Positions 28,499 through 36,672 of a DNA stretch of 64,000 bases are shown piece by piece; within the stretch, counting starts at the first letter, position 1, and the number at the start of each line of letters is the position of its first letter. Both the position numbers and the translations under genes were made by a program. A model generated the notes under the pieces. The model did not search any database. It was not told the DNA's origin and saw only the letters and a program-made list of their open reading frames with translations. The stretch lies in contig BGKB01000118.1 in the NCBI GenBank assembly GCA_003116975.1, positions 157,561 to 221,560 on the forward strand, given 5' to 3'. The DNA comes from Aurantiochytrium sp. KH105. Its lineage: Eukaryota; Sar; Bigyra; Thraustochytrida; Thraustochytriidae.

Positions 28499-29233
28499 TA
28501 GCTTTTGACACCTTCATCCCCTTGGTTTATCACCATTTGTTTCTATCTACTACTAGTACGCTCCTCGTATCTATTGCTTGCACGCAGGGTGATGTTACTG
28601 ACCGACCAGCACCGTCGCCTTGCCTTGCCTTGCCTGCACAGAGTCTGCGGGATGCTGGACAATATTCTGGTCACTACCTACAGAAGATTGAACAGCATTA
28701 GCAAAACTTGCTAACTGAAACAGCAGGACTTGCGCCATGATTTAGTGTGATGGTTCCCGAGCTTGCTGCTGCTGCACGCATAAGTGGCGACAACGGCGGC
28801 GGCGGCAAGTCCACTTCGAAGCAAACAGCGAGGTTGCCAGCTCTTAATCTTGCATGCCGCAGAGCGATTCAATTCCTACTCAAAAGCGACCGCTCAAAAG
28901 CTTTTGTGAAGCGTGAAGCGACTCTTAATTCTTGTGCGCGGAAGAGCTCTCTTGTTCGTGGCCTCGCATTCCCGATGAATGAGGACAACGAAGCACACCC
29001 GCCAAGTACAGTGTCTCCCGCCAATGTTATCTCATGCACAGGATGCCATCGTCTACGGCACCGGGAGGGGCAAGTCCAGAATGCTGGCATCGTGCCAACG
29101 CCATGCTACATTTATCGGGCAAGCACAACAATGCACAGCGTAAATGACCCACTCAACCGTGAGGCTACGCTGTGCGTTAGCTCGCGCGATCGCCAACGTC
29201 CCGGCCGGTCCGTCGCCTCGCGAACCTTGACCG
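28499..29233. other. Spacer between SKP1 and the iteron arrays
   Basis: SKP1 3' UTR followed by unassigned sequence. A plus-strand ORF (28747-29385) runs through the 18-bp repeat array only because the unit is a multiple of three; its composition is unremarkable and no domain was seen. Confidence 0.45.
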
Positions 29234-29320
29234 GTGCACCTGATGTACTGCTTGCACCCGATGTACTGCGTGCACCTGATGTACTGCGTGCACCTGATGT
29301 ACTGCGTGCACCCAATGCAC
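29234..29320. repeat. Iteron-like array 1, 18-bp direct repeats
   Basis: Four complete units of GTGCACCTGATGTACTGC (the second reads TTGCACCCGATGTACTGC) are followed by a partial unit (GTGCACCCAATGCAC). Units start at 29234, 29252, 29270 and 29288. Each begins with the palindrome GTGCAC. The array is flanked by ACCGG on both sides. Confidence 0.92.
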
Positions 29321-29381
29321 ACCGGTCAATGTGTTGTTTCTGCGTGTGCCCCTTCCATACTTATTATCCGTCTCTCTTACA

Positions 29382-29625
29382 GTAGCTTCCCACCTGATAT
29401 CAGGTCTTTAGTAAGGTTCGATTTCCTTATTGCAGTGTAATTAGATAACACTACTGAAGATGGACCGGGGCACCGATGTACTGCGTACACCTAATGTCCT
29501 GCTTGCATCCGATGTACTGCGTGCACCTGATGTACTGCGCAGCAGATTCCCGCCTGACATCAGGTCTTTGGAAAGAACTATTTCCTTCTTGCCGTGTAAC
29601 ACTGCTGAAGATGGACCGGGCTTGC
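29382..29625. repeat. Duplicated spacer with palindrome, plus iteron array 2
   Basis: A segment of about 85 bp occurs twice, at about 29384-29469 and 29542-29619. Each copy starts with a palindrome (CCTGATATCAGG at 29393; CCTGACATCAGG at 29553), continues TCTTT and TTTCCTT, and ends CTGAAGATGGACCGGG. Between them lies a second 18-bp array (29468-29538, four units: 29468, 29485, 29503, 29521) of the same unit as array 1. The composite ends about 140 bp upstream of the ParA ATG. Confidence 0.88.
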
Positions 29626-29763
29626 GACCTCGGACCACTGAGCCGAGCAAAATAGGCAGCGACCAGAATCTATGCCGGAAGCAAGCAAACCCGAAATACA
29701 CTGGACGTGAAAGCAACCTTCGAGCCCTGCCAACTTAAAAAAAAAAAATTAAAAAGCAAGAAG

Positions 29764-31347
29764 ATGGCAAAGGGCAACTCTGATGGAAAGAAGCGCAAGG
29801 CCAGATCTTCTACCGCTCGACGACCCAGCAAACAGAGGCAAACAAGATCCAGTGGAAGGGCGGCCTCCAGCAATGTGGCCTTAGCCGACCCTTCTCGCGA
29901 ATTCAACCTTAACCGCGCTGTTGGAAAGCCAACTTCAAAGGAGCAGGATCGCTCAGCTGAGTACGACAAGCAGAGTGAAGCTCTCCGAAAGTACCTTCGA
30001 GAAAACGAAAAAAAGAAAGTTGAAGAGACGGAGTCCTTCACGTCAAAGTTGCTTCGTGAAAAGCAAAAGAAGAGAGCTCCGATTATCGGGTTCTATAACT
30101 TCAAGGGAGGGGTCGGCAAAACGTCTAATCTCATCAACACTGCCGCTCGACTTGCCAAAGAGGGAAAGCGTGTCCTGGCGATCGATGCAGACCCACAGTG
30201 CAACCTTACGAACTTCTATCGTCCGCCTATCTGCGCAGGTGACGAAGAAGCGGACGAAGAAGCTGACAACAGTTGCGTGGAAACCGGCGATGACAAAGCG
30301 GGTTCTAACGATCGCCCCAACTTGGAGGCGATTGACATCACCGGAGATGATGAAGACAACCGCGAAGTAGCTTCCAGCTGCATCAAAAACGTGGTTGACG
30401 TGGTTCCCTTTCCTCTGAATCGCGCTTCAGAAACGTCTGCGGTCGACATTGAGCTTCTCAGAAGCAAAGTGGAAGAAGAAGGCGCCAGAGATCTCTACGA
30501 CCTTCTGAGACCGGCCTTTCAGGGTGATATGTCGGCTGTTCAACCTGCACTGATGCTTTCAGCGGCACCGATGCCTCACGTAGGGGATCCTCCAAGCATC
30601 TTCTACATTCCTGGCTCTCCACACATCTCTGAGTTCGAGAGCGCGCTCAGCCTCACAGCAGCGCAAACAATGACCAGCTGCATGTTCAGGGGTGCTTTCC
30701 GGAAGATTCTCGTGGATACCGCACTTCTGCACGAAATCGATTTCGTCCTCGTTGATTTCGGCCCAAGTGTGAGTACGATGAACAAGGTGTTCCTACTCTC
30801 ATGCGACTACATCCTCCCTCCCCTATTTGCTGATTTCTTCTCTCTCATCAGCATGGAGGTCCTTCTCGAGCATGTCATTCCAACGCTCATCAAAGACAGA
30901 GAAACTATCGAGCGAGACGAGAAACGATACCTCGACACTAAGCAAAAACTCCTCGGCTTTGCCTTCAACCCGTCTGTCCCAAAGGTCTTCCCCTTCATTG
31001 TCACTAACTTTGGCTTGTACCAGGGCAAACATCTTCTCATTCAGCCGGGTCGTTTTGTTGTTGCGATGCGACAGCTCATCATGAGCAAAAACATTCCCGA
31101 TTCTGTTGCTACCCGATTCGTTCGTCCGAGAGAACGCATGGTATGTCCACTCTGCCGCAATCTGCAGCAGCTGCAGCACCTTTCGCACGACTACTCTATC
31201 GCTCCCTCTGCTTGGACCACAGCTGGTCTTCAAAAGGCCATGAGCTTCCTTGCGGCGCAGCGAGTATCAACGTATGAGACTTACCGCCAGGAAGCGGAGC
31301 AAAAGTACGAGAGCTTTGCCAAGTTTGTCATCGCAATTTGCTCTTAG
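29764..31347 (+). CDS. ParA/Soj-type deviant Walker ATPase with basic N terminus
   Basis: Started at MAKGNSDGKKRK (29764), 527 residues; the ORF opens 19 codons earlier through an A-rich leader. The first 45 residues are Lys/Arg/Ser-rich and nuclear-localisation-like (KKRKARSSTARRPSKQR). The ATPase core begins about residue 105 (PIIGFYNFKGGVGKTSN): the deviant Walker A KGGVGKT with signature Lys at 114, then VLAIDADPQCNLTNF (Walker A'), and IDFVLVDFGPSVSTMN (Walker B) in mid-protein. An acidic insert of about 50 residues follows Walker A'. CPLC appears near the C terminus. ParA ATPases segregate plasmids and bacterial chromosomes or position complexes; this is neither MinD nor the Nbp35/Cfd1 type. 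The upstream 18-bp arrays resemble plasmid partition sites. Acquisition from a plasmid, virus or bacterium is inferred. Confidence 0.9.
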   Translation: MAKGNSDGKKRKARSSTARRPSKQRQTRSSGRAASSNVALADPSREFNLNRAVGKPTSKEQDRSAEYDKQSEALRKYLRENEKKKVEETESFTSKLLREKQKKRAPIIGFYNFKGGVGKTSNLINTAARLAKEGKRVLAIDADPQCNLTNFYRPPICAGDEEADEEADNSCVETGDDKAGSNDRPNLEAIDITGDDEDNREVASSCIKNVVDVVPFPLNRASETSAVDIELLRSKVEEEGARDLYDLLRPAFQGDMSAVQPALMLSAAPMPHVGDPPSIFYIPGSPHISEFESALSLTAAQTMTSCMFRGAFRKILVDTALLHEIDFVLVDFGPSVSTMNKVFLLSCDYILPPLFADFFSLISMEVLLEHVIPTLIKDRETIERDEKRYLDTKQKLLGFAFNPSVPKVFPFIVTNFGLYQGKHLLIQPGRFVVAMRQLIMSKNIPDSVATRFVRPRERMVCPLCRNLQQLQHLSHDYSIAPSAWTTAGLQKAMSFLAAQRVSTYETYRQEAEQKYESFAKFVIAICS

Positions 31348-32013
31348 TTACATCAGAGCGAGCTCCTCCGCTGCGAGCCTTGCGTTACCGCTCTGCAGGC
31401 AGTCATGCCAGCCTTAGGGAAGCGCGAAATAGGCATAAAATCATTAAAGTATCCTTCCATGGTAAGCCTCCCCTCCCTTCTTTCCGAAGTGACAAGCTCC
31501 GGTTGCTTAGGCACCCATTTGGAAGGATGCATCAGCAGTAAGGGTCCGACCAGGCACGTACTTCAAGTTTGCCGACTTCATACGCTCGCGAACCCGGACA
31601 AAGAACCAGAGCAATTTAGAGACACCTTTTTGGCCAAGCACAAGTGATCTAGGTCAGTATAAGCCTTTCAACTTCAACTGAGAGCAGACCAAGTCGAAAA
31701 TTGCAAGCGTAAAAACCTAACTTACGCGCCGCCCAGAAAATAGTGGCTGGGTGAACAGCGCGAAAATTGAAGATTGGCCGACTCTTCCTCAGCAACCGGA
31801 AAAAAGAAGGCGGAGACCACGTAGCACAAAGGCAGATCCCGATCGAGATCGAGCGCGTCGGCTGCTAGCAGGCGGGCGGGCGGGCGGGCGGGCAGGCAAG
31901 TAGGCAGGCAGGCCGGTGGACCGACGGACTGCAGCAGGCCGCGCAACGAAAGCGACCAGCGGTGCAAGCAGACACCTGTGAGATTGACGCGCAGACTCGG
32001 AAATCGATCGAGC
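31348..32013. other. Spacer between ParA and the SKP1 paralog
   Basis: 3' flank of the ParA gene and leader of the SKP1-like gene. It holds a (GGGC)n to (AGGC)n microsatellite at about 31863-31912. No gene seen. Confidence 0.5.
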
Positions 32014-32649
32014 ATGATGGAGACCACGTCAGGCACGCTGGCGGAAGTGGAGCAAGCTCAGGCGCTGGCAGAAACGCAGATGCAGGCGCAGTGCCGACTG
32101 ATTAGCGCAGACGGCGAAGAGTTCGTGGTGCCGCGAAGCATCGCACGGCAAAGCGTGCTCATTCGCGAAATGATCGAGGAGTGTGAAGACGACGAGCCCG
32201 CCGCCGAAGACGACGTTGACATCCCAGACGTACCTCTGCCAAACGTAAAGGGCAACGTCTTGAAGACTGTGCTCGAGTTCTGCACCATGCATGCCAAGGA
32301 CCCGCTCCCCGACTTTGAAAAGCCACTCATCTCAGAAGTTCTCACGGACTATATTCCTCCCGCCTATGTTGAGTTTGTCGACCGCGACCGCGACGAGATC
32401 TTCGCCATCATCTCGTGCGCGAACTATCTTGATATTGCGTCATTGCTTGACCTAGCGTGCGCCAAGATCGCCGCAGAGCTCAAAGCCATGACTCCGGCCG
32501 AACGCACCGAAGCTTTTGGCCCCCCTGTCAACTTGACCGCAGAGCAGGAGGCCCTCGTTCATGAATACAACAAATGGGAAACCGGGCCTGATGTCGATGA
32601 CGCCACCATTGCCACGCCAGAGGATCCCTCTACGCAAAATGACTCTTGA
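32014..32649 (+). CDS. Diverged SKP1 paralog
   Basis: Started at the tandem Met on 32014/32017 (MMETTSGTLAEVEQ); about 211 residues. It keeps the SKP1 scaffold: CRLISADGEEFVVPRSIARQS at the BTB start, VPLPNVKGNVLKTVLEFCTMH, then EIFAIISCANYLDIASLLDLAC and LKAMTPAERTEAFG, closing with EQEALVHEYNKWETG. Differences from the canonical copy are a longer N terminus (about 25 extra residues), an acidic loop (EECEDDEPAAEDDVD), an altered end (EYNKWETG versus EENKWCEE) and a Thr/Asp-rich tail. It lies co-directional with SKP1, with the ParA gene between them. It probably binds a subset of F-box proteins, though this is untested. Confidence 0.9.
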   Translation: MMETTSGTLAEVEQAQALAETQMQAQCRLISADGEEFVVPRSIARQSVLIREMIEECEDDEPAAEDDVDIPDVPLPNVKGNVLKTVLEFCTMHAKDPLPDFEKPLISEVLTDYIPPAYVEFVDRDRDEIFAIISCANYLDIASLLDLACAKIAAELKAMTPAERTEAFGPPVNLTAEQEALVHEYNKWETGPDVDDATIATPEDPSTQNDS

Positions 32650-33733
32650 TCGAAATGGGAAGAGATTGGGCGATTTCAAAGGACCTTTCTTCGTAACATC
32701 CTGAGGAACAGGATTGTTCTGAACAACAACTGCGCTTCTGGCCGAATACTGTCTCCCTTTCAGACTTCAAGCGCCCATTCTATATCCAGTCAAGCACCGA
32801 AGGTTGAACTTCGTCTTTGATGTCTTCAACTAGCTCACCGAAGGCACTGATTTGTCTTTTTTGCATCGCAACAAGAGGTACGCACGCAATGCTGGGCCAA
32901 GAGAGGCGAAAGGTCGAGGCGCATTTCCATAACCCGGCCCTAGTGGTTTAAATGAGCGGCAAGTTACGTCTCTCCCCGTCGAAGAAAACCATCAGCGAAA
33001 CAGTCTTGCAAGCGGATCAATTATCCGTCCCATTTCAGGATCCCAAGTCAGCATATAACGCTCGGCTTGACTGACACGAGTTGGATCAAGTGCCGTTCTA
33101 CCGGAAAGAAACAAAATGCAAGAGGAGCGATCTCTCGGGTCCTTCTAGTGCTCCTGTATACACACGTACGCAAGACCGAATAAAGAACAAAAATAAGCGC
33201 ACCTTCTCCCAACCTTCCTCTCTACTGCTTTTCAGCAGCAAGCTGACTGTGAGTGAGCACCATGGTCAACATGTCGTCATCACGCTTTCTTCAACCTGTT
33301 TTGTAAAGGAAAAAAAGCGACTTGTTGTTAGCACATCCATTGATCATGTTTTGGAAACGTGTAACCAGAAAATCCCCACCATGCTCGCTCGCTCGCTTGC
33401 CTCTTCCTCCGTTGCCCTTCACGCACACACGGGCGGCGGGCGTCTTGCCTCAAGGTCCACTCAATTCTATCGATCTTGCCCTCATCGAGCCGTAGCCGCT
33501 CGGGCAGCACTACATTTTGTGAAAGCTTGTGTGCATAGTTCTTATCATTGTGGATCGCCCTTTGTCCGCTCGCCGCCGCCGCCGCCGCCGCCATCATCGC
33601 CGCCGCTGCGCTGCGCCCCTCTCCTCATCCGGTTGCGCGCTTCACGTACCTCGGCCATCCAAGCATTTATGATTTGCTCCTTCCTGGCTGATGACCGTCC
33701 ATTTGAGCCAAGTAGAAGAGCCCTACGCCACTC
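32650..33733. other. Spacer without a confident gene
   Basis: A plus-strand ORF (33081-33737) and a minus-strand ORF (33328-33597) overlap here. The latter begins with a poly-Ala run from a (CCG)n repeat at 33580-33605. Neither shows a domain. The minus ORF has a fairly natural composition (HNDKNYAHKLSQNVVLPERL) and could be part of a spliced gene, but I cannot support it. Confidence 0.4.
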
Positions 33734-33886
33734 CTAGACCTCGACTTTCGCTTTGCTGGCGGGGTCTGCTGCAGCTGCACGCATGGCCTCGGCCTGTCCT
33801 CCGTGGATCTCCGCCTGACGCAGACGGTCGCTGACCGCGTTGTGGAGGCTCTGGCTGTCCTCGAATGCTTCGATGTCGTCCAGCAT
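33734..33886 (-). CDS. Short exon-like ORF, probable 3' end of a spliced gene
   Basis: A 50-codon ORF from Met on 33886 (MLDDIEAFEDSQSLHNAVSD) to a stop at 33734, ending ADPASKAKVEV. Its codon choices (GAC, GAG, ATC, AAC, GTC, CAG) and balanced helical composition match the real genes here and not the Arg/Pro-rich shadows. The frame continues upstream only to a stop at about 33919, so either this is a tiny protein or an intron precedes it. A minus-strand stretch near 34140-34332 (starting MSRRVHDDVYVARDG) is a possible upstream exon. No family recognised. Confidence 0.35.
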   Translation of the reverse strand: MLDDIEAFEDSQSLHNAVSDRLRQAEIHGGQAEAMRAAAADPASKAKVEV

Positions 33887-34543
33887 GGAGCACTTCGCTT
33901 CGCAGACGTTCGGTAGCGCTCAGGCAAGACACACTCATCATCTACGAGAGCGACGCAGTGTTGCCTCCCTAGCTTGGTGAAGGAACACGCCAGCGCTCGG
34001 CTCACGTGAAACGCGGAGCACAACACAAACTTGACCGGACCAGAGCGCGTCAGGAGGATCTGCTTGCGATTATGGCCACCGCGATGGCCCGTCGCAAGCG
34101 GTTTGGTCGTACATAACCCCAAACAAACGAAACCCCAAGACGCGGCCCATTCACTGTCAATCGACTCGGAGCTCTCGCTCGCGCGCTCTTGATGTAGAAA
34201 ACCAGAGAACGCGTCACCTGCGCACGTGGCACGGGTGACGGTATGGCGCTCTTCTGCCTGTGAGGTCGCGCGCAGGGACAGAGCGCGCCCGTCCCTGGCA
34301 ACGTAGACATCATCGTGCACACGGCGGGACATGAAATCAACTTGGACCAGGCGTGCGAGAGCGAGCAAAAGTCCATCGCGCGCGAGGTTGGAGTCGCGGC
34401 GACGCTCGCGCGGGACGCGGCCGAGGAGCTGCGCTGCGAGCAGAGCGCTTCGGCAAGGCCGGGCGGAGCGGGCTGCCGACGGATCGCTCGGATAAGCATT
34501 CGTTCGCGAGGGAGCGGAAGATACGAAGATTAGGCAAGATAAG
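33887..34543. other. Upstream region of the JmjC gene, possible divergent exon
   Basis: It contains plausible reading frames on both strands: plus 34315-34533 and minus 34332 leftward. I cannot decide between them by eye. At least the last part must be the JmjC gene leader. Confidence 0.35.
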
Positions 34544-36109
34544 ATGTCTGTGCTCAGACAGCGGCGCGGAGGCGCTCCTGGTGCCGGTGCTGGCGCTGGA
34601 GCAACGCCGGCAGCCGCCGCGGGAGCGGAGACCAAGGGCAAGGCCCCGATCAAGGTGGGCGGCGTCAATGTGTACAAGGCGCTGGGGATCATCATGCTGG
34701 TGGGACTCGTCGGCACCATCACGAGATACTATCGCGAGAAGGACCCGACCCAGAGGCATCTTGTCTGGGAGCGCATCCACGAGGACGCGGGCACTGGGTT
34801 TCTCGTGTACTTTTGGGATCGGAGTGGAGCGTTCTCTGCCAAGGAGCAAATCTCTGCCATTATTGACAAGGGTGAACCAATGGTGATCATCAATGCACCG
34901 ACCGATACCTGGAAAGCTGTTCCCAAGTGGACGTCCACGTACATTGCCGAGACCGTCCCGGAGCTCAAGGGAGTTCGCAGCAAAAAGACCTCTGACGTCT
35001 TTTACAACGAAAACCTTAACTCGATGGCGAAAGCCGCGCTTGAGGTTGACATTGGTCACGCGCCCACCGAGGAGACGCTCGAGTCCATGGCGACACAAGA
35101 TTTCTTTGCTCGCACGGCCAGCAATGGCGAGGACGGCTCGGCGTCCACCTCCTACGAGTACTTTGCAGACAACCTCTTTGAGCCAGAGCTTGAGGCGCTT
35201 CGTCTCGATCTGGCCTCCTCGAACGAGTCTGCGCCGGCGGCCGAGTCTGGCGTGGAGGTCTTCACGTCGGCCAAAAGACACGAAAACGCCTATCTCTGGC
35301 TCGCTCGTAGCCGCATCAAGGCGGCGCTTCACTATGACACCGCCAACAACTTCAACGTGCAAGTCATGGGCCGAAAGCAATTCTCGGTCGCACCACCCGC
35401 GCAGTGGTATAACGCAGAGATCTATCCCTCGTTCCACGTCTCTGCGCGCCAGTCGCGTCTCCCTGCGCCCTGGAAACCCGTCTTCGGCAAGCGCAATGTC
35501 ACCCTCATGCCTGGTCAGGTCCTCTATATTCCTGCATACCATTTGCACACCGCCGAAAGCGTCACCGACACGGCGAACGTGAACTTTTTCTCGAGGTCCC
35601 GCCTGCGGATCGGTCACAAATTCTGGCTTCAGGAGGAGAGAATTATGCCAAAGCCTCTCCGCGACCTCGTTGTACATCATCCATCCGAGTATCCCAACAT
35701 GGTTGCCATTTTTGTACTCGGCTTTTCTGTTGCGGTCAAGAACCATGCATGCGCCAGTCGCACTGATAAAAAGTACGACTTGGAGAGCATCAAGCCCCAC
35801 ATTGCAGAGATCCTTGAGCGCCGCTTTAGCCACGACTGGGACGCCTACGGCTGTGGTGATTGGAAAGCTTCGCAGTGCCCGGACCTCTCGCAAACTGTCG
35901 AAGGTATGCCCGAACCAATCCGCAAGTCCTTTGGCGATATTTTTGCCGATAATCTCAAGGTCTTCAAGCACGAACCTTGCGAGCAGCTTCATCCTGTGCT
36001 CGACATGTTTCTCGCTGACTGGTGGGAGGCTACCGTTGCTTCGGCGGTCGGCTTTGACAAAATGTGTCTCTTTCTCCGCTGTCTCACACTTCCTGCCAAG
36101 AATCCGTAA
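34544..36109 (+). CDS. Membrane-anchored JmjC/cupin-8 type Fe(II)/2-oxoglutarate oxygenase
   Basis: 521 residues. A short Gly/Ala/Arg N terminus is followed by a transmembrane anchor at about 44-60 (YKALGIIMLVGLVGTIT). The cupin core shows the metal-binding H-x-D motif in IKAALHYDTANNFNVQVMG (His263, Asp265), then GRKQFSVAPP, and the distal ligand region GQVLYIPAYHLHTAES with His335 at the expected position. This spacing and the downstream 'LYIP..W.H' pattern fit the JmjC/cupin-8 hydroxylases. The C-terminal 150 residues are helical and contain several Cys. Such enzymes hydroxylate proteins; the target here is unknown, and the anchor suggests an ER/Golgi location. The start follows GGCAAGATAAG and is the first Met. 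Confidence 0.85.
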   Translation: MSVLRQRRGGAPGAGAGAGATPAAAAGAETKGKAPIKVGGVNVYKALGIIMLVGLVGTITRYYREKDPTQRHLVWERIHEDAGTGFLVYFWDRSGAFSAKEQISAIIDKGEPMVIINAPTDTWKAVPKWTSTYIAETVPELKGVRSKKTSDVFYNENLNSMAKAALEVDIGHAPTEETLESMATQDFFARTASNGEDGSASTSYEYFADNLFEPELEALRLDLASSNESAPAAESGVEVFTSAKRHENAYLWLARSRIKAALHYDTANNFNVQVMGRKQFSVAPPAQWYNAEIYPSFHVSARQSRLPAPWKPVFGKRNVTLMPGQVLYIPAYHLHTAESVTDTANVNFFSRSRLRIGHKFWLQEERIMPKPLRDLVVHHPSEYPNMVAIFVLGFSVAVKNHACASRTDKKYDLESIKPHIAEILERRFSHDWDAYGCGDWKASQCPDLSQTVEGMPEPIRKSFGDIFADNLKVFKHEPCEQLHPVLDMFLADWWEATVASAVGFDKMCLFLRCLTLPAKNP

Positions 36110-36672
36110 GACTTCTCTTCGCGCGAGAGATATTGCAAGCAGCCAGTCGCGGTCGTCGGCGAGCCCCGAGCCACAGTCTCTTCTCTCGCGTTTTCTGCGA
36201 ACACGCAAGAAAGACCCAGTGTAATTGCGATTGCAAAGCGTTCATACGAAAGGGCGATGCACTTGTCAGCGAACTCAATGTTTAGAAGATTGAATAGAGG
36301 AGGGTCTCCTTGAAAGGTCGTGCCTCGCCTTCTCCACGGCTCACAGTATTAAAGTAAAAATACAAAACTTTGTGTGCTTTCGATACAGATCATATTTTCT
36401 TCTTGGATAAAACAATGAGGAAAAAATAAAATCATAGGCCTACTCTTGATTGAAAAGCTGGTGCAGTCGCAATCAATCGCTTTGACTATAGGCTCATTAT
36501 AGATTCGATCGTTGGGGCAGAACAATCTGCTACTCTTTTTGGTTCAACAGCATCCATTCGCTGTTCCATGAGTCGAGGATAACCAATGTGCAGATTGATA
36601 CTTGACGTACGTCGAGTCCCCTGGCGATGTGATCATCAGAGCTCTTAGCAATCAAGAAAAGTAAGAGGCAAC
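36110..36672. other. Convergent 3' region containing a decayed gene fragment
   Basis: 3' flanks of the JmjC gene and the EF-hand gene, AT-richer in the middle (36340-36440). The only structure found is the duplicate of EF-hand gene sequence at 36554-36634, listed separately. Confidence 0.5.
36554..36634 (-). pseudogene. Decayed duplicate of the 3' coding end of the EF-hand gene
   Basis: CATTCGCTGTTCCATGAGTCGAGGAT with its continuation AATGTGCAGAT and CTTGAC...ACGTCGA aligns with the gene's own coding segment at about 36796-36876, at roughly 80% identity by eye, with small indels that break the frame. It lies 40 bp beyond the stop of the intact gene. Confidence 0.75.

Noticed and set aside
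28747..29385. 212-codon ORF containing repeated LRAPDV units
   Set aside because: Open only because the 18-bp iteron is a multiple of three; flanking residues show no domain.
29764..31347. ParA gene as bacterial contamination
   Set aside because: It is embedded in contiguous sequence between two eukaryotic SKP1 genes and has a basic, nuclear-type N-terminal extension, so contamination is unlikely, though a misjoin was not excluded.
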